In this document: in pieces, positions 15,054 to 22,819 of the stretch
Position numbering within the stretch: the stretch's first letter is position 1
Layout of the letters: each line of letters starts with the position of its first letter
Source of the DNA: Clostridiales bacterium
GTDB lineage: Bacteria > Bacillota > Clostridia > Oscillospirales > CAG-382
Assembly: GCA_003343885.1 (NCBI GenBank)
Contig: QAKH01000072.1
Location: forward strand, 33,761-64,867
Direction of reading: 5' to 3'
DNA length: 31,107 bases
The notes under the pieces: model-generated
What the model was told of the DNA's origin: nothing
The model's database searches: none
What the model saw: only the letters and a program-made list of their open reading frames with translations
Translations under genes and position numbers: made by a program

Positions 15054-16925
15054 TCATTCGAATTTTCTATCATACAATAATGCGGCGATAAGTACGACAA
15101 AACATGAGCCGGCATTATGCACTAAAGCTCCCGTAGTAGGATTCAATATTCCGGCAACTGAAAGAACAACTGCAAGGATATTTATACACATTGACAGTGT
15201 AATGCTTAACTTAATAGTTTTTACTGCCGCACGGGATAAGCGCTTGAGATATGGAATTTTTGAAAGATCATCGCTCATAAGCGCAATGTCTGCCGCTTCA
15301 ACCGCAATATCGCTTCCCATACTGCCCATTGCAACTCCAACATTTGCAGTTTTAAGAGCAGGTGCGTCATTAACTCCGTCACCTATCATACAAACAGTGT
15401 GATTTTCTTTTTGCAGTGCTATAATATTTTCTACTTTCTGTTCTGGAAGCAATTCTGAGCGTACATTTCCAATTCTTAATTTTTTTCCAAAATATTCTGC
15501 TGTAAGTTTGCTGTCTCCCGTAAGTAAAACGGTATTTGTGTTCATTTTTTTAAGGCTTTCCACCATACCGGCTGCCTCCGGTCTCAAAATATCAGAAAGA
15601 GCTACAACGCCGATAAACTTATTCTCCGCTGCCACCAAAACCGAAGCCTTTCCCTGAGAGCGAAGTGTATCAAGTTGTTTGGATATCTCGTTTTGAGGTA
15701 TTATATTTTGCTCAGCAAAAAATCTTTCGTTTCCGCAAAGTATCTCATTACCGTTAATTTTTGCATATATTCCCCTGCCGGCAAACATTTTGAAGTCTAA
15801 GCAATCGGATAACTGAATTTCTTTTTCTTTAGCGCAAGAAACGATAGCCTTTCCGAGCGGATGCTCGCTTTTTGACTCGGCTGAGGCAACAATGGCCAAA
15901 AGTTCGTTCTCAGTCACTTCATTTAAAAACGTAATAATGTCAGATACCTGTAATTTTCCGTAAGTAAGAGTTCCGGTTTTGTCAAAAGCTATGGTATCAA
16001 CCTTTCCCATTTTTTCAAGCGCCTCGCCTGATTTTATAATAACACCGTGCTTTGTCGCCTGACCGATGCCGGCCATAATTGCAGTAGGCGTTGCAAGTAC
16101 CAAAGCGCATGGACAGAATACAACAAGCACTGTAACAGCTCGTGTTATGTCCATTGTTACAAATCCCGTTACTATCGCAATCAATAATGCCACGGGCACA
16201 AGCCAGCTTGCGCATTTATCGGCAATTCTCGCCATAGGGGCTTTTTTGTTCTCGGCTTCTTTTACCATGCGTATGAGCTTCTGCAAAGAACTGTTCTCAC
16301 CAACCTTAGTGGCTCTTACATCTATAGCACCGAAACAGTTTATTGTTGCGCAAAATACCTCGTCACCTGCCGATTTATCAATCGGAATAGATTCACCTGT
16401 CATAACCGACTGATCAACCGATGTTCTGCCACTCTCAATAATACCATCAACAGGGATTGTTTCGCCCGGCAAAATACGTATAATATCGTCTATTTTTATT
16501 TCTTCCGCCGGAACCATCTCTTCCTTTCCGTTAACTATTCTTCTTCCCTTAGTCGGCGCAAGACTGATAAGCTTATTTAATCCTTTCTTCGCACGACCGG
16601 TTGTCATGTCTTCAAGGATCGCGCCTATTGCCATTATGAACGCAACCTCACCTGCCGCGAACAGATCGCCTATACATATTGCTGCAATCATGGCAATTGT
16701 TATGAGTAAAGCCGATGAAATTTTACTTATACCGGGATTATAGATTATTCTGCTGACCGCAAGATATAAAAGAGGAATTCCGCTGATGATTACTGTAACC
16801 CACGCAGGATCTACCGGTAAACTAACGCCAAGTTTCGGCATGACAAGGCTTAGCACAAGAAACAGTCCTCCGACAATGGTTGCCGGAAGTCCTTCAAGAT
16901 AAGATATAAATTTTTTTATCATCAT
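15054..16925 (-). CDS. Heavy-metal translocating P1B-type ATPase
   Basis: The protein has 623 residues; AGGAGC lies 6 nt before the first of two ATGs. It pumps a metal ion across the cytoplasmic membrane. Visible motifs are TGES (177-180, dephosphorylation), CPC (271-273, transmembrane metal site), DKTGTLT (phosphorylated Asp315), SEHPLGKA near 355 (the P1B HP motif) and GDGVNDAP near 516. The last helix reads HNAGSCFVV and is followed by a short basic tail. No N-terminal metal-binding (HMA or His-rich) domain is present. CPC alone does not separate Cu from Zn/Cd/Pb, and the last helix lacks a clear Cu-type MxxSS, so a divalent or other metal is possible. It is divergent from a TetR regulator that probably controls it. 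Confidence 0.93.
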   Translation of the reverse strand: MMIKKFISYLEGLPATIVGGLFLVLSLVMPKLGVSLPVDPAWVTVIISGIPLLYLAVSRIIYNPGISKISSALLITIAMIAAICIGDLFAAGEVAFIMAIGAILEDMTTGRAKKGLNKLISLAPTKGRRIVNGKEEMVPAEEIKIDDIIRILPGETIPVDGIIESGRTSVDQSVMTGESIPIDKSAGDEVFCATINCFGAIDVRATKVGENSSLQKLIRMVKEAENKKAPMARIADKCASWLVPVALLIAIVTGFVTMDITRAVTVLVVFCPCALVLATPTAIMAGIGQATKHGVIIKSGEALEKMGKVDTIAFDKTGTLTYGKLQVSDIITFLNEVTENELLAIVASAESKSEHPLGKAIVSCAKEKEIQLSDCLDFKMFAGRGIYAKINGNEILCGNERFFAEQNIIPQNEISKQLDTLRSQGKASVLVAAENKFIGVVALSDILRPEAAGMVESLKKMNTNTVLLTGDSKLTAEYFGKKLRIGNVRSELLPEQKVENIIALQKENHTVCMIGDGVNDAPALKTANVGVAMGSMGSDIAVEAADIALMSDDLSKIPYLKRLSRAAVKTIKLSITLSMCINILAVVLSVAGILNPTTGALVHNAGSCFVVLIAALLYDRKFE

Positions 16926-16939
16926 ACACGCTCCTAATA

Positions 16940-16968
16940 TTGACTACATGCTAAATAGTATGTATAAT
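16940..16968 (+). promoter_or_regulatory. tetR promoter with a palindrome filling the spacer
   Basis: TTGACT (16940-16945), exactly 17 nt, then a consensus TATAAT (16963-16968). The spacer contains the 16-nt palindrome CATGCTAAATAGTATG (16947-16962), with 7-nt arms and one mismatch. This is a typical place for a TetR-family operator. The region also covers the start of the divergent ATPase transcript, so one site could repress both genes. The tetR leader would be about 125 nt. Confidence 0.68.
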
Positions 16969-17053
16969 ATGTTTGCTACAAAACAATATGTTCTGTAACT
17001 ACGCATATTTTAAAACTTATCAAAACGAATTACAATAATCAAATATACCGTGT

Positions 17054-17069
17054 TGTTCGTTACGGAACA
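17054..17069. promoter_or_regulatory. Second short palindrome in the tetR leader
   Basis: TGTTC (17054-17058) and GAACA (17065-17069) form an inverted repeat around GTTACG. It lies about 30 nt before the tetR start. A similar half, TGTTCTGTAAC, is at 16989-16999. It may be an additional regulator site; the arms are short and the evidence is weak. Confidence 0.3.
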
Positions 17070-17099
17070 TTTTGTAAGATTTGTTCGGGAGGAAAGTCA

Positions 17100-17669
17100 A
17101 TGGACAGACGTCAGAAAAAGACGAGAGAAGCAATCTTTAAAGCATTTACGGAGTTATTGGCAAAAAAGAACTATAATCAAATTGCTGTTCAGGATATTAT
17201 AGACAGTGCAAATGTAGGCAGAACCACTTTTTACGCGCATTTTGAAACAAAGGACTACCTATTAAAAGATTTATGCGAAGAATTGTTCGGACATATAATC
17301 GATACTGCTATGGGCTTACCACACGGACACTATCACTATTCCTGCGGAAGCAGCACTGATTCCGTATTTCTCCACCTTCTCCGGCATCTTCAGGAAAATG
17401 ACCGCAATATTTTAGAACTGCTCTCATCTGAAAATAATGAAATATTTCTCAAATATTTTAAAAGCAATTTAAAAAAGCTGATACTTACTCAATACGCCGA
17501 CAAGGGACTTCTAAAAAAGTCCAGTCTTCCGGAAGACTATCTTGTAAACCACATTTCCTCATCATTTGTCGAAACTGTCGATTGGTGGCTTTCCCGCAAA
17601 ATTAAAGAAAATCCTGAGGAAATTACTGAATACTTTTTAGCAGTAATTGAGCCTGTCCTCAAAAATTAA
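17100..17669 (+). CDS. TetR family transcriptional regulator, possible metal sensor
   Basis: The protein has 189 residues, with GGGAGGAAAG upstream of the ATG. Residues about 5-52 are the TetR helix-turn-helix (TREAIFKAFTELLAKK, then VGRTTFYAHFETKDYLL). Residues about 55-189 are a variable all-helical ligand domain. A short stretch after the first ligand-domain helix, residues 75-82 (HGHYHYSC), holds His75, His77, His79 and Cys82, a plausible metal site. It is transcribed divergently from the heavy-metal ATPase, the usual arrangement for a local repressor. The specific ligand is unproven, and non-metal ligands remain possible. Confidence 0.88.
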   Translation: MDRRQKKTREAIFKAFTELLAKKNYNQIAVQDIIDSANVGRTTFYAHFETKDYLLKDLCEELFGHIIDTAMGLPHGHYHYSCGSSTDSVFLHLLRHLQENDRNILELLSSENNEIFLKYFKSNLKKLILTQYADKGLLKKSSLPEDYLVNHISSSFVETVDWWLSRKIKENPEEITEYFLAVIEPVLKN

Positions 17670-17734
17670 GCAATGCAAATTATAGCCTCTGACTTTTATA
17701 AAGAAGTACTTAACATACCTAAATTCTGAGCATG

Positions 17735-17763
17735 AAAAAACGGCACGGCTTTTAACCGTGCCG
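17735..17763 (-). terminator. Terminator of the truncated glycosidase-like gene
   Basis: CGGCACGG (17741-17748) pairs perfectly with CCGTGCCG (17756-17763). On the minus strand six T follow. It lies 27 nt beyond the stop codon at 17790, so this gene remnant kept its natural 3' end. Confidence 0.85.
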
Positions 17764-17789
17764 CACTGCGTTTATTCCGAAAATAAGTA

Positions 17790-18096
17790 TTACGCTTTTG
17801 TCAGGTATATCATCGACTGGTACGGACGAAGCTCTACCGGAAGCGCAAGCCTGTCATCGCCGGACAGATACTCATTATCAGACTTACATACACTGACATC
17901 GCCATCTTCCGGATCATACATCTCTGCTCCGGCGCCGGTCTTAATGTGTAAATGACCACGATACTTTTTACCGCCCATATTGCATAGGAATACCATCATT
18001 CTTCCGTCATCCAGTTTGCGGGAATGGCTGAGTATATCGGAGCATATGACCTCACCGTCTTTAATGTCCGCCGTTCCCTGTGCTCCGAGCAGCACG
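17790..18096 (-). pseudogene. C-terminal remnant of a glycoside hydrolase-like gene
   Basis: About 100 codons are open on the minus strand to a TAA at 17790. The text GTADIKDGEVICSDILSHSRKL, abbreviated here to its key parts GTADI, SHSRKL, MMVFLCNMGG and AEMYDPEDG, and the ending LPVELRPYQSMIYL resemble the C-terminal beta-sandwich of large glycosidases, where 'vflvN', 'YDpetG' and 'l.p..S.iy' patterns close the protein. The exact family cannot be fixed. No start codon with a ribosome site and no catalytic domain are present. At about 18097 the frame changes abruptly into a transposase gene on the same strand. This is a gene truncated by insertion and deletion. Confidence 0.7.
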
Positions 18097-18357
18097 CACG
18101 ACAAGTCCGGTGTTCGGGTTTCTTTGCCGCATATTCCGAATTAGTGTCAGTTCTTCCTCTGTATGCTGATCCGGGTGGAAATGAGGTCGGTGAGAACGAT
18201 CCGCAAGAGATTGCAGGGGCCCGTCGTATCGCTTCATCCAGCGGTAGATATATTGCCGGTTGGTACGATAGCGAATGGCTGCTTTTGTTACTCCGTATTT
18301 CTTTGCGTATAAAATTAGGGCTTGCCTAAAACGCATTGTTTGTGTTATTGTATTCAT
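18097..18357 (-). pseudogene. 5' remnant of an insertion-sequence transposase
   Basis: From the ATG at 18357 about 87 codons encode a helix-turn-helix protein typical of the N-terminus of IS481/IS3-type transposases: MRFRQALILYAKKYGVTKAA, RTNRQYIYRWMKRYDG, SLADRSHRPHFHP, then a basic RNMRQRNPNTGLVV. The DDE integrase core that should follow is absent. After GLVV the frame runs into unrelated sequence and stops at 18061, while a different frame continues as the glycosidase remnant. The ribosome site AAAGG is 19 nt upstream and lies inside a hairpin. Confidence 0.75.
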
Positions 18358-18430
18358 AGCGAATATGGTGACCTGCCTTTCGGTTTCGTATGGACAACTC
18401 TACCTTAACACAGGTTCGCTCTATTCGCTA
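18357..18430 (-). mobile_element. Hairpin at the left end/start region of the IS remnant
   Basis: TAGCGAATA (18357-18365) is the exact inverted copy of TATTCGCTA (18422-18430). Inside it, ACCTG (18371-18375) pairs with CAGGT (18411-18415). On the minus strand the hairpin holds the transposase ribosome site in its 3' half and its last arm overlaps the ATG. The outer boundary of the IS cannot be placed, and no target duplication is visible. Confidence 0.55.
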
Positions 18431-18499
18431 CTTTTTTTATCTTTTGTCACACATCATTGTAACACCTACAGATTGATATAATTTTTTTTACACATTTCC

Positions 18500-18528
18500 T
18501 TGAAATTCAGGACTGTTTATGATATGAT
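18500..18528 (+). promoter_or_regulatory. Promoter of the rimO operon
   Basis: TTGAAA (18500-18505), a 17-nt spacer and TATGAT (18523-18528). It gives a leader of about 80 nt before rimO at 18615. It is probably the main promoter of the long co-directional run that follows. No internal terminator is obvious until after 29884, although internal promoters may exist. Confidence 0.75.
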
Positions 18529-18614
18529 ATATTAGTAATTTTATGTTTTCGGGCGTTATACAATAAAATTAGACCTGCAAACATTCTTAATAAATCGGAA
18601 AGGCGCTGTTATAT

Positions 18615-19964
18615 ATGGCGATAAAATGCGCATTTATCTCTCTTGGATGCCCAAAAAATCAGGTTGACAGTGAAGTTATGCTTGCAAAGCTCAATGCGGC
18701 AGGCATTGAAATAGTTGAAGAAGACATACACGCAGATGTTGTTGTTGTTAACACGTGTGCTTTTATTGAAAGCGCAAAAAAAGAAGCAATCGAAACAATA
18801 CTGGACGTTGCATGGCTTAAAGAAAACCGAAACCTAAAGGGAATTGTCGTAACCGGCTGTCTTGCCCAAAGATACAAAGACGAACTATTTAAAGAAATTC
18901 CCGAGGTTGACGCTGCAATCGGCGTTGGTGACCTTGAAAGCATTGTCGATGCTGTCAAAGCGGCTTATAACCGTGGCTGCGACAAAACAAAGCCTGTCTA
19001 CCGCTGCATAACAAAGGCTGAAAACCAGGTTTTAGGCGGCGACCGAGTTATTACTACTCCGGAGTATTCAGTATATCTGAAAATTTCCGAAGGCTGTGAC
19101 AATCACTGTACTTATTGCGCTATTCCGGCAATTCGAGGCAAATTCAGAAGCCGTCCGGTTGAGGATCTTGTAAAAGAAGCGGAAGAACTTGCAGGCCTCG
19201 GCGCAAGGGAGCTTATCGTTGTATCACAAGACTCAACTTCATACGGAAAAGATTTATACGGTAAACCTTCGCTCGATGTCCTTTTGACAGAGCTTTGTAA
19301 AATTGACAAATTAAAATGGATTAGGGTATTGTATTGTTATCCTGAAGATATTACGGAAAATCTCGCTGATGTTATCGCAAATCAGCCTAAAATAGTTAAG
19401 TATCTCGATATGCCCATTCAGCACATTTCAGATAAGATTCTTAAGCTCATGGGCAGAAGAGGAGATTCAGCCTTAATAAAGGAAAAAATAAAGCTTCTGC
19501 GCGACAAAGTCCCGGGGTTAGTTCTCCGCTCGACCGTTATCGTTGGTTTTCCAAAAGAGAATAATGATGATTTTGCGCTTCTTGCAGAGTTTCTCAAGGA
19601 GATAAAATTTGAACGTCTGGGTGTTTTTGCTTTCTCCTGTGAAGAGGGTACTCCTGCCGCACTTATAAAAGACGGCATTGTTTCAGAAAAGACTAAGCAA
19701 AAACGTCTTGACACACTTATGAAAAATCAATATCTTATTCATGAGGCTAATAACCGAGAGCAAATAGGTAATACAATTGAAGTTCTATGCGAAGGATACG
19801 ACCGTCCTTCCGGCGTATATTACGGCAGAAGCGCATTTGACGCTCCTGAAATAGACGGTAAAGTTTATTTTCGCAGTTCAAGACGCATTCAGGACGGCGA
19901 GTTTGTAAATGTAAAAATTACTGAGGTAATCGATTACGACTTACTCGGCGATGTCGTTCTCTGA
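18615..19964 (+). CDS. rimO: Ribosomal protein uS12 methylthiotransferase RimO
   Basis: This radical-SAM enzyme adds a methylthio group to the conserved aspartate of ribosomal protein S12. The N-terminal UPF0004 domain has the RimO-specific LGCPKNQVDSE motif, and cluster cysteines Cys12, Cys48 and Cys82. The radical-SAM cluster is C161-x3-C165-x2-C168 (SEGCDNHCTYCAIP). A C-terminal TRAM domain ends the 449-residue protein (VKITEVIDYDLLGDVV). LGCPKN separates it from the related tRNA enzymes MiaB and MtaB. The ATG at 18615 starts exactly at the conserved first strand. pgsA follows 15 nt later, a conserved clostridial order. Confidence 0.97.
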   Translation: MAIKCAFISLGCPKNQVDSEVMLAKLNAAGIEIVEEDIHADVVVVNTCAFIESAKKEAIETILDVAWLKENRNLKGIVVTGCLAQRYKDELFKEIPEVDAAIGVGDLESIVDAVKAAYNRGCDKTKPVYRCITKAENQVLGGDRVITTPEYSVYLKISEGCDNHCTYCAIPAIRGKFRSRPVEDLVKEAEELAGLGARELIVVSQDSTSYGKDLYGKPSLDVLLTELCKIDKLKWIRVLYCYPEDITENLADVIANQPKIVKYLDMPIQHISDKILKLMGRRGDSALIKEKIKLLRDKVPGLVLRSTVIVGFPKENNDDFALLAEFLKEIKFERLGVFAFSCEEGTPAALIKDGIVSEKTKQKRLDTLMKNQYLIHEANNREQIGNTIEVLCEGYDRPSGVYYGRSAFDAPEIDGKVYFRSSRRIQDGEFVNVKITEVIDYDLLGDVVL

Positions 19965-19979
19965 TGAAAGGAAATCGTG

Positions 19980-20591
19980 ATGAATAATAAGCAAATTGAT
20001 AAAAATCTTCCCAATAAGCTTACAATTCTCAGAATACTGCTTGTTCCAGTTTTTATTATCGTATTATGGCTTCCAATGATTACAGGGAATTCCCAAATCG
20101 AGTTCGTCTCTAAGATAACTGCGGCTTTAATTTTTGCTTTTTCAGCTATAACCGACTTTGTTGACGGCAAGATTGCAAGAAAATATAATCTTGTTTCAAA
20201 TTTCGGAAAATTTATGGACCCGCTTGCTGATAAGTTTTTGATTATCGGAGCGCTTCTTGCCGCTATTCCTGTCTATAAAGAATTTACCGTTATGCTTGTC
20301 ATTGCACTTTTAGTAACGGTTTTCAGAGAGCTTGCGGTGTCTTCTATGCGACTCGTCGCAAAAAACGCCGACGGAGTCGTAATTGCTGCTGCACTGCCAG
20401 GAAAAATTAAAACATTTTCACAGTGTATATTTGTAGTTTTACTATTACTTGAGGAATATATATTCTCTTTTTCGGGATGGATGTCAGAAAACAGGCCTCT
20501 GACGTGGATATGTTACGCTGTTATGGTATATTTTACTGTATTTTCTGGTATTCAGTACTTTTTGACATATAAAAAGTATATCTTTGATTGA
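19980..20591 (+). CDS. pgsA: CDP-diacylglycerol--glycerol-3-phosphate 3-phosphatidyltransferase
   Basis: It forms phosphatidylglycerol phosphate, the committed step to phosphatidylglycerol and cardiolipin, in the cytoplasmic membrane. The CDP-alcohol phosphotransferase motif is complete: Asp62-Gly63-x2-Ala66-Arg67-x8-Gly76-x3-Asp80-x3-Asp84. About five hydrophobic segments are visible. The ATG at 19980 is preferred because AAAGGAAA is 7 nt upstream; the adjacent GTG at 19977 would add one residue. The length of 203 residues is typical. It sits between rimO and cysE in one transcript. Confidence 0.95.
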   Translation: MNNKQIDKNLPNKLTILRILLVPVFIIVLWLPMITGNSQIEFVSKITAALIFAFSAITDFVDGKIARKYNLVSNFGKFMDPLADKFLIIGALLAAIPVYKEFTVMLVIALLVTVFRELAVSSMRLVAKNADGVVIAAALPGKIKTFSQCIFVVLLLLEEYIFSFSGWMSENRPLTWICYAVMVYFTVFSGIQYFLTYKKYIFD

Positions 20592-20623
20592 GCCCAAACT
20601 TTTTCACCTTTGGAGGTATTATT

Positions 20624-21286
20624 TTGTTTAAAAAACTGAGATATGACCTAAAATCCATCAAAGAAAGAGATCCCGCTGCTCGAAACTGTCTTGAAGTATT
20701 TCTTCTTTATTCCGGTTTTCACGCTGTATTATATTACCGTGTTTCACACTTTTTTTACAAGCACAAGCTAAAGTTTATAGCAAGGTGGGTATCTCAGCTC
20801 GGCAGATTTTTCACAGGTGTTGAAATTCACCCCGGTGCCGTTATTGGCAGGGGCTTGCTCATAGACCACGGCATGGGAGTTGTTATCGGAGAAACAGCTG
20901 AAGTCGGCGACAACTGTACTATTTATCAGGGTGTAACTCTCGGTGGAACGGGAAAAGACGTCGGAAAACGTCATCCGACAATCGGAAACAACGTTATGAT
21001 CGGATCCGGAGCCAAAGTTTTAGGCCCCTTCACTGTCGGAGATAACGCAAAAATTGCCGCCGGTGCGGTTGTGCTCAATGCAGTACCCGAAGGAGCAACA
21101 GCTGTCGGAGTGCCTGCAAAGATTATTTATCCCGGCAGACGTGCAGAGAAAAAATGCAAGTCCGACCTTGACCAGATTCATATTCCGGACCCTGTTTCAA
21201 CAGAACTATGCAAATTAAGACATCATATTGAACAGCTTGAGGCAAAAATTGAACTGCTTGAGCAGAAGAATTCCGATACAAAATAA
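20624..21286 (+). CDS. cysE: Serine O-acetyltransferase
   Basis: It makes O-acetylserine from serine and acetyl-CoA, the activated precursor for cysteine synthesis. The start is the TTG at 20624 (L/M-FKKLRYDLKSIKERDPAA), with GGAGG 7 nt upstream; another in-frame TTG at 20588 lacks a suitable site. Residues about 1-65 are the helical serine-acetyltransferase domain. Residues about 65-175 are the left-handed beta-helix with IHPGAVIGRGLLIDHG, VIGETAEVG and GGTGKDVGKRHP. The C-terminus ends in a coiled-coil-like tail. The 220-residue size matches the short EpsC/CysE type of Bacillota. Placement before cysS is a conserved order that links cysteine supply to its charging. Confidence 0.95.
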   Translation: MFKKLRYDLKSIKERDPAARNCLEVFLLYSGFHAVLYYRVSHFFYKHKLKFIARWVSQLGRFFTGVEIHPGAVIGRGLLIDHGMGVVIGETAEVGDNCTIYQGVTLGGTGKDVGKRHPTIGNNVMIGSGAKVLGPFTVGDNAKIAAGAVVLNAVPEGATAVGVPAKIIYPGRRAEKKCKSDLDQIHIPDPVSTELCKLRHHIEQLEAKIELLEQKNSDTK

Positions 21287-21382
21287 CAAATTCAAATACA
21301 AAATAGACGTTTCGTTTTAGTTTTGCAAGTTTTTACATATTTTGAAAAATGTTTATCCTCATACTTTAAAGGAAGTGCTTTC

Positions 21383-22819
21383 ATGAAACTATATAACTCA
21401 TTAACCAGAACAAAAGATGAATTTTACACGGTTGAGCCGGGCAAGGTGTCAATGTACACCTGCGGACCGACCGTTTATCATTATGCGCATATTGGCAACC
21501 TCAGAACGTACATTATGGAAGATGTACTCGAAAAATATTTACGCTACACCGGCTATGACGTAAAAAGAGTTATGAATATAACGGACGTCGGACACCTTTC
21601 AAGCGACGCAGACACTGGCGAAGACAAGATGCTTAAAGGTGCAAAGCGTGAACACAAGACCGTTATGGAAATTGCGAAATTCTATACGGATGCATTCTTT
21701 GAGGACTGCGCAAAGCTAAACATTAAGATACCTGACGTTGTCGAGCCTGCTACACACTGCATTGACAACTTTATCAAGGTAATAAGCTCGTTAATTGAAA
21801 AAGGCTATGCTTATGAGGCAGGAGGCAATATTTATTTTGACACGTCAAAATTAAAGGAATACTATGTATTCAACAATTTTGAAGAAGATGACCTCAAAGA
21901 CGGCGTTCGTGAAGGCGTTGAAAAGGACGACAACAAGAGAAATAAAGCCGATTTTGTACTGTGGTTTACAAAGTCAAAATTTGAAGATCAGGAATTAAAG
22001 TGGGATTCTCCCTGGGGACTTGGATATCCTGGATGGCACATTGAATGTTCATGCATTTCCATGAAACATCTCGGAGAGTATCTTGACATTCACTGCGGCG
22101 GTATAGACAATGCTTTCCCGCATCATACAAACGAAATTGCTCAGAGCGAGGCTTACGTCGGACACAAATGGTGTAATTTCTGGTTTCATGTTCTCCATCT
22201 CAACACCGATTCCGGTAAAATGAGTAAATCAAAGGGCGAGTTTCTAACCGTTTCCCTTTTGCAGAGTAAAGGTTATGATCCGCTTGTGTACCGCTATTTC
22301 TGCTTAATGTCGCATTATAGAAAGTCGCTTGTATTCAGTTATGAAAATCTCGATAATGCTAAGATTTCATATGAAAAGTTAATTTCACGCATAGCAAAGC
22401 TTGTAGAGACTAATGATGGCTCAGAAGTTGACGCAGAGATGTTTGAAAAGCTTAAAACAGATTTCACAAGCGCAATGGATAACGATTTAAATACTTCCCT
22501 TGCAGTTACGGCGCTGTACAATGTCCTTAAATCTGACGCAAATACCGCAACAAAGCTTGCACTTATCTCTGACTTTGATAAAGTACTCTCACTAAGTCTT
22601 ATAGAAAAGTCCAAAGAGTACAATAATAATGAAAACGTTTCGGAAACTGATGATGCTGATAAAGACTTTGTAGCCGCTGTTGAAGAAGCGCTTGCGCGCC
22701 GTACTGCCGCTAAAAAAGAAAAGAATTTTGCCGAAGCTGATAAAATACGTGACAGCTTAAAAGAGATGGGCGTTATTGTAGAAGACACGCCGCAAGGACC
22801 AAAATGGAAGAGAATATAA
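21383..22819 (+). CDS. cysS: Cysteinyl-tRNA synthetase
   Basis: This class I enzyme charges tRNA-Cys. The ATG at 21383 is used (AAAGGAAG upstream; N-terminus MKLYNSLTRTKDEF), not the earlier in-frame ATG at 21323. Visible features are TCGPTVYHYAHIGN with Zn ligand Cys27 and the HIGN signature at 36-39, the other Zn ligands in the WHIECS and HHTNE segments near 212-245, and KMSKS at 279-283. The C-terminal DALR helical domain begins near 330. The length of 478 residues is normal. It overlaps mrnC by 16 bp. No T-box is seen in the 96-nt gap after cysE. Confidence 0.97.
   Translation: MKLYNSLTRTKDEFYTVEPGKVSMYTCGPTVYHYAHIGNLRTYIMEDVLEKYLRYTGYDVKRVMNITDVGHLSSDADTGEDKMLKGAKREHKTVMEIAKFYTDAFFEDCAKLNIKIPDVVEPATHCIDNFIKVISSLIEKGYAYEAGGNIYFDTSKLKEYYVFNNFEEDDLKDGVREGVEKDDNKRNKADFVLWFTKSKFEDQELKWDSPWGLGYPGWHIECSCISMKHLGEYLDIHCGGIDNAFPHHTNEIAQSEAYVGHKWCNFWFHVLHLNTDSGKMSKSKGEFLTVSLLQSKGYDPLVYRYFCLMSHYRKSLVFSYENLDNAKISYEKLISRIAKLVETNDGSEVDAEMFEKLKTDFTSAMDNDLNTSLAVTALYNVLKSDANTATKLALISDFDKVLSLSLIEKSKEYNNNENVSETDDADKDFVAAVEEALARRTAAKKEKNFAEADKIRDSLKEMGVIVEDTPQGPKWKRI

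Noticed and set aside
20588..20623. Upstream TTG start for serine acetyltransferase
   Set aside because: The GGAGG at 20612-20616 lies within this stretch and points to the TTG at 20624.
21287..21382. T-box riboswitch before cysS
   Set aside because: The gap is under 100 nt and holds no T-box-like sequence, specifier stem or terminator.
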